This document shows positions 61,807 to 64,000 of a stretch of DNA of 64,000 bases, piece by piece; the stretch's first letter is position 1, and every line of letters starts with the position of its first letter. Source of the stretch: Pseudotabrizicola alkalilacus (GTDB lineage: Bacteria > Pseudomonadota > Alphaproteobacteria > Rhodobacterales > Rhodobacteraceae); NCBI RefSeq assembly GCF_003443995.1, contig NZ_QWEY01000001.1, positions 124,001-188,000 on the forward strand, in the 5' to 3' direction. The translations under genes were made by a program, and so were the position numbers. Below the pieces are notes generated by a model. It worked only from the letters and a program-made list of their open reading frames with translations, searched no databases and was not told the origin of the DNA.

Positions 61807-62709
61807 GTGGAACTTTTGCTTTTTCTTCCCCTTTTGCTGGTGGGTGGTCTGGCTTTTGGTGGGGGCAGCGACCACGATGATGCCAGCGATTCCGATGACG
61901 CAACGGCAGAGGAGACCGGAGAAAGCCAGACCGGAACCACCGGCGCAGATATTCTGCTGGGTGGGGGCGGGGCTGATCTGATCGACGGGCTGGAGGGCGA
62001 TGACATCATTTCCGGCGAGGCCGGGCCTGACACTCTGATCGGTGGTGCGGGCAATGATATTCTTCTGGGCGGTGCGGGCGATGATGTGCTGTCGGGCGGT
62101 ACGGGCCGCGATATTCTGATCGGCGGGGCCGGGAATGACCTGCTGAACGGCGGCTTTGGTGCCGATCTGCTGATCGGGTCCAGCGGGTCTGACACGCTGA
62201 TGGGCGGTCAAGGCAATGATACCCTGATCGGGGTGGAATATGACCTGATCGCGGAAGAGCTTGCAGGCGTGGCGGATGAGATCACGGAAGCGGTCGCCGG
62301 CACCAGCGATAGCCCGGCTGCGGGTCAGCTTGCGGCACGGATTGCCGGAGCGGCGCAATCGGGCGATGTGGCAGAGCGCGGCCCTGATCTGCTGGAAGGC
62401 GGCGGCGGGGATGATCTGCTGATTGGCGATGACGGCGATACGATGACCGGCGGCGCGGGCACGGATATGTTCGGCGTGGTCTATAAATCCGGTGATGATG
62501 CCAGCCTTATCACCGATTTTGATTATCATACGGAAACGCTGACGCTGGTGCTGGATAACCCGGATGCTGCCACCATCGTGATCCGGGCGGATGGCCCCGA
62601 GAACAGTGTGGTGCTTGTCGACGGTGAGGTGGTGGTCCGGCTGACCGGCCAGTCTGCGGCAGATCTGTCGGCGGACCCGTCGTCCTGGCTGTTCCTGGAG
62701 CCGCTGTGA
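61807..62709 (+). CDS. RTX/hemolysin-type calcium-binding repeat protein with N-terminal membrane segment
   Basis: The 300-residue acidic protein begins at GTG 61807 (GGAG upstream) with LLLFLPLLLVGGLAFGGG, a hydrophobic segment. About eleven nonapeptide repeats of the GGxGxDxLx type follow (residues about 43-150; GGAGNDILLGGAGDDVLSGG in the middle), then a linker (about 150-195), further repeats (GPDLLEGGGGDDLLIG) and a C-terminal domain. RTX proteins leave by type I secretion via an uncleaved C-terminal signal and bind Ca2+ outside. The N-terminal segment is unusual for that route. No ABC transporter or TolC gene is nearby. Confidence 0.85.
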   Translation: MELLLFLPLLLVGGLAFGGGSDHDDASDSDDATAEETGESQTGTTGADILLGGGGADLIDGLEGDDIISGEAGPDTLIGGAGNDILLGGAGDDVLSGGTGRDILIGGAGNDLLNGGFGADLLIGSSGSDTLMGGQGNDTLIGVEYDLIAEELAGVADEITEAVAGTSDSPAAGQLAARIAGAAQSGDVAERGPDLLEGGGGDDLLIGDDGDTMTGGAGTDMFGVVYKSGDDASLITDFDYHTETLTLVLDNPDAATIVIRADGPENSVVLVDGEVVVRLTGQSAADLSADPSSWLFLEPL

Positions 62710-62764
62710 CGCTGGCTTGATGCCCCGGCCCGGATCGGACATGCTGTCCGGGCAGGAGGATACC

Positions 62765-63085
62765 ATGACACAGGACGACCAGACCCGCACCGAACTTGAG
62801 GCCGCCGCGTTTCGCGCGTTGATGCAGCATCTGATTGAGAAGCGGCCCGATGTGCAGAACATCGACCTGATGAACATGGCGGGGTTTTGCCGCAATTGCC
62901 TGAGCCGCTGGTATCAGGCGGCGGCAAATGCGCGGGGCATCGAGATGGACAAGGCGCAGGCGCGCGAGATTGTCTATGGCATGCCTTATGAGCAGTGGGT
63001 GGCGCTGAATCAGACGCCTGCGGATGACGGCAAGCAGGCGGCGTTTGCCGAGGCTTTTGCCAAGAACGTCGGCAAGGTGGAGTGA
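62765..63085 (+). CDS. DUF1244 domain protein
   Basis: The 106-residue protein has the DUF1244 core DLMNMAGFCRNCLSRWYQAAA (in part, about residues 35-55), with two Cys in CRNC, then IVYGMPYEQWVALNQTPA. DUF1244 members are small, all-helical, conserved in alpha- and gammaproteobacteria, and of unknown function. The ATG at 62765 has AGGAGGATACC. It follows the RTX gene after 55 bp and probably has its own translation signals. Confidence 0.92.
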   Translation: MTQDDQTRTELEAAAFRALMQHLIEKRPDVQNIDLMNMAGFCRNCLSRWYQAAANARGIEMDKAQAREIVYGMPYEQWVALNQTPADDGKQAAFAEAFAKNVGKVE

Positions 63086-63086
63086 A

Positions 63087-63130
63087 AGCTGGCCCTTTTG
63101 GGGCCAGCTGCTGGCCCTTTTGGGGCCAGC
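63087..63130. repeat. Two tandem copies of a hairpin between convergent genes
   Basis: AGCTGGCCC-TTTTG-GGGCCAGCT (63087-63109) is followed at once by GCTGGCCC-TTTTG-GGGCCAGC (63110-63130). The unit is a 22-bp direct repeat, each forming an 8-9-bp stem. It fills the gap between the DUF1244 stop and the transaminase stop, so it may be a double terminator, although T-runs are short. Confidence 0.85.
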
Positions 63131-63137
63131 CTTTGGG

Positions 63138-63998
63138 TCAGATCGCGGCTTTGCGCATTTCGTCCAGATACAGCTCGCGCAGGCGCTGGGCGACGGGGCC
63201 GGGTTTGCCGGTGCCCACAGGTTTGCCGTCGATTTCCACCACTGGCATGACGAAGATGCTGGCAGCGGTGGAGAAGGCTTCATCCGCGCCTTGGGCCTCT
63301 TCGATGGTGAAAGGGCGTTCCTCGACCTCGAACTGCGCTTCGGCGGCGAAGCGCAGGACGGCGACACGGGTGATGCCGTGCAGGATATCGGTGGACAGGG
63401 CCCGCGTGATGATGCGGTTGCCCTTGACGATATAGGCGTTGTTCGAGGTGCCTTCGGTCACGGCGCCATCCTCGACAAACCAGCTGTCATCGACGCCGGC
63501 CTTTTTGGCGGCCATCTTGCCCATCGACGGGTAGAGCAGTTGCACGGTCTTGATGTCGCGCCGGTCCCAGCGCAGATCGGGGATCGAGATCACGCGAAAG
63601 CCGGTCTTGGCGGCGGGGGCGTCGGCGAGGTTTGGGATATCCTGCGTGAACGCCACGATGGTCGGCGGCAGGTCGGCGGACGGGAACACAAAGCTGCGGT
63701 CGCCGGGGTTGCCGCGCGTGACCTGCAGATAGATCATGCCCTGATCAATGTTGTTCAGCCTGACCAGTTCGCGGTGCATGGCGATCAGCTCGTCATCTGA
63801 ACAGGGGGCGGCCATGTCGAGCTCGGACAGGCTGCGGTGCAGGCGTTTGATGTGACCGTCAAAGTCGATCAGCTTGCCATCGAGGACCGACGTGACCTCA
63901 TACACGCCATCGGCCATCAGAAAGCCCCGGTCAAAGATCGAGACGGTGGCTTCGTGCTCGGGCAGGTAGGTGCCGTTGACATAGACGGTGCGGGTCAT
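63138..63998 (-). CDS. D-amino-acid transaminase (class IV aminotransferase)
   Basis: The 286-residue PLP enzyme begins VYVNGTYLPEHEATVSIFDRG and has FLMADGVYEV, IKRLHRSLSEL, YLQVTRGN, RRDIKTVQLLYPSMGKM (Lys in DIKT binds PLP) and VTEGTSNNAYIV with the phosphate-binding region. D-alanine transaminase converts D-alanine and 2-oxoglutarate to pyruvate and D-glutamate, which could supply peptidoglycan synthesis. The close relation with branched-chain aminotransferases means substrate is inferred. The start at 63998 is near the window edge. Confidence 0.92.
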   Translation of the reverse strand: MTRTVYVNGTYLPEHEATVSIFDRGFLMADGVYEVTSVLDGKLIDFDGHIKRLHRSLSELDMAAPCSDDELIAMHRELVRLNNIDQGMIYLQVTRGNPGDRSFVFPSADLPPTIVAFTQDIPNLADAPAAKTGFRVISIPDLRWDRRDIKTVQLLYPSMGKMAAKKAGVDDSWFVEDGAVTEGTSNNAYIVKGNRIITRALSTDILHGITRVAVLRFAAEAQFEVEERPFTIEEAQGADEAFSTAASIFVMPVVEIDGKPVGTGKPGPVAQRLRELYLDEMRKAAI

Positions 63999-64000
63999 GG

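Overview
The window is a contiguous, GC-rich, gene-dense chromosomal segment of an alphaproteobacterium, most likely a Rhodobacterales/Paracoccaceae member. The evidence is protein sequence style plus gene neighbourhoods typical of that order: motB-flgE-flgK-flgL-flgI, dapD-unknown-Hint-dapE, pyk-small membrane protein-rpmI-rplT, Trm112/LON-N/YbbN-like thioredoxin, and CtrA-like boxes of the form TTAA-N7-TTAA. I saw no rRNA, tRNA, CRISPR array, insertion sequence, phage gene or plasmid function. It reads as core chromosome with accessory surface and sugar-use modules.

Layout. 1-4448 (minus): a peptide-ligation module, a circularly permuted ATP-grasp protein cut by the window edge and a DUF2126-type transglutaminase. 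4740-9069: a LysR regulator, an OmpA-like lipid-independent envelope protein, a GNAT enzyme, a CinA-like MoaB/Mog-fold protein and methionine aminopeptidase. 9234-15059 (minus): flagellar motor, hook and P-ring genes. 15189-17184: an aldo/keto reductase and a BrkB/YihY membrane protein. 17168-27515: a complete D-xylose unit. It comprises the XylF binding protein, permease, single-domain ATPase, XylB and XylA, divergent from a ROK regulator. A vanadium-haloperoxidase-like enzyme and a CRTAC1/ASPIC-UnbV secreted protein follow 10 bp after xylA on the same strand.

27680-33366: tamA-tamB outer-membrane assembly. 33376-39594: a LOG protein, dapD, an unknown 111-residue protein behind a CtrA-like box, two tandem Hint-domain proteins and dapE, so lysine/peptidoglycan precursor synthesis brackets two possible secreted autoprocessing proteins. 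39591-50805: housekeeping and stress genes. They include an LLM flavin oxidoreductase, an NYN-LOTUS RNase-like protein, an L,D-transpeptidase, a YbaK deacylase and glutathione-dependent formaldehyde dehydrogenase. Two tandem I78 inhibitor lipoproteins (the second frameshifted), cytochrome c', Trm112, LON-N, a YbbN-like thioredoxin and an SGNH hydrolase follow, then two glycosyltransferases.

48746-56741 forms a loose polysaccharide locus on both strands: two glycosyltransferases, a small membrane protein, an ExoY-type initiating sugar transferase, a Wzz-like co-polymerase, a CpsD-like kinase, a GT2 enzyme and a WecG/TagA/CpsF enzyme behind a perfect CtrA-like box. No flippase or polymerase is visible. 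56834-63998: a second methionine aminopeptidase, a ClbS/DfsB-like protein, L20/L35, pyruvate kinase, N-formylglutamate amidohydrolase, an RTX calcium-binding protein with an N-terminal membrane segment, a DUF1244 protein and a D-amino-acid transaminase.

Points most worth a second look: the haloperoxidase/CRTAC1 pair attached to the xylose operon; the set of CtrA-like boxes tying motility, an unknown gene and a polysaccharide gene together; the tandem Hint proteins, one lacking the Cys nucleophile; and the one-base frameshift in the second I78 inhibitor gene. Coordinates of starts were revised where a ribosome binding site or family alignment argued for an internal start.
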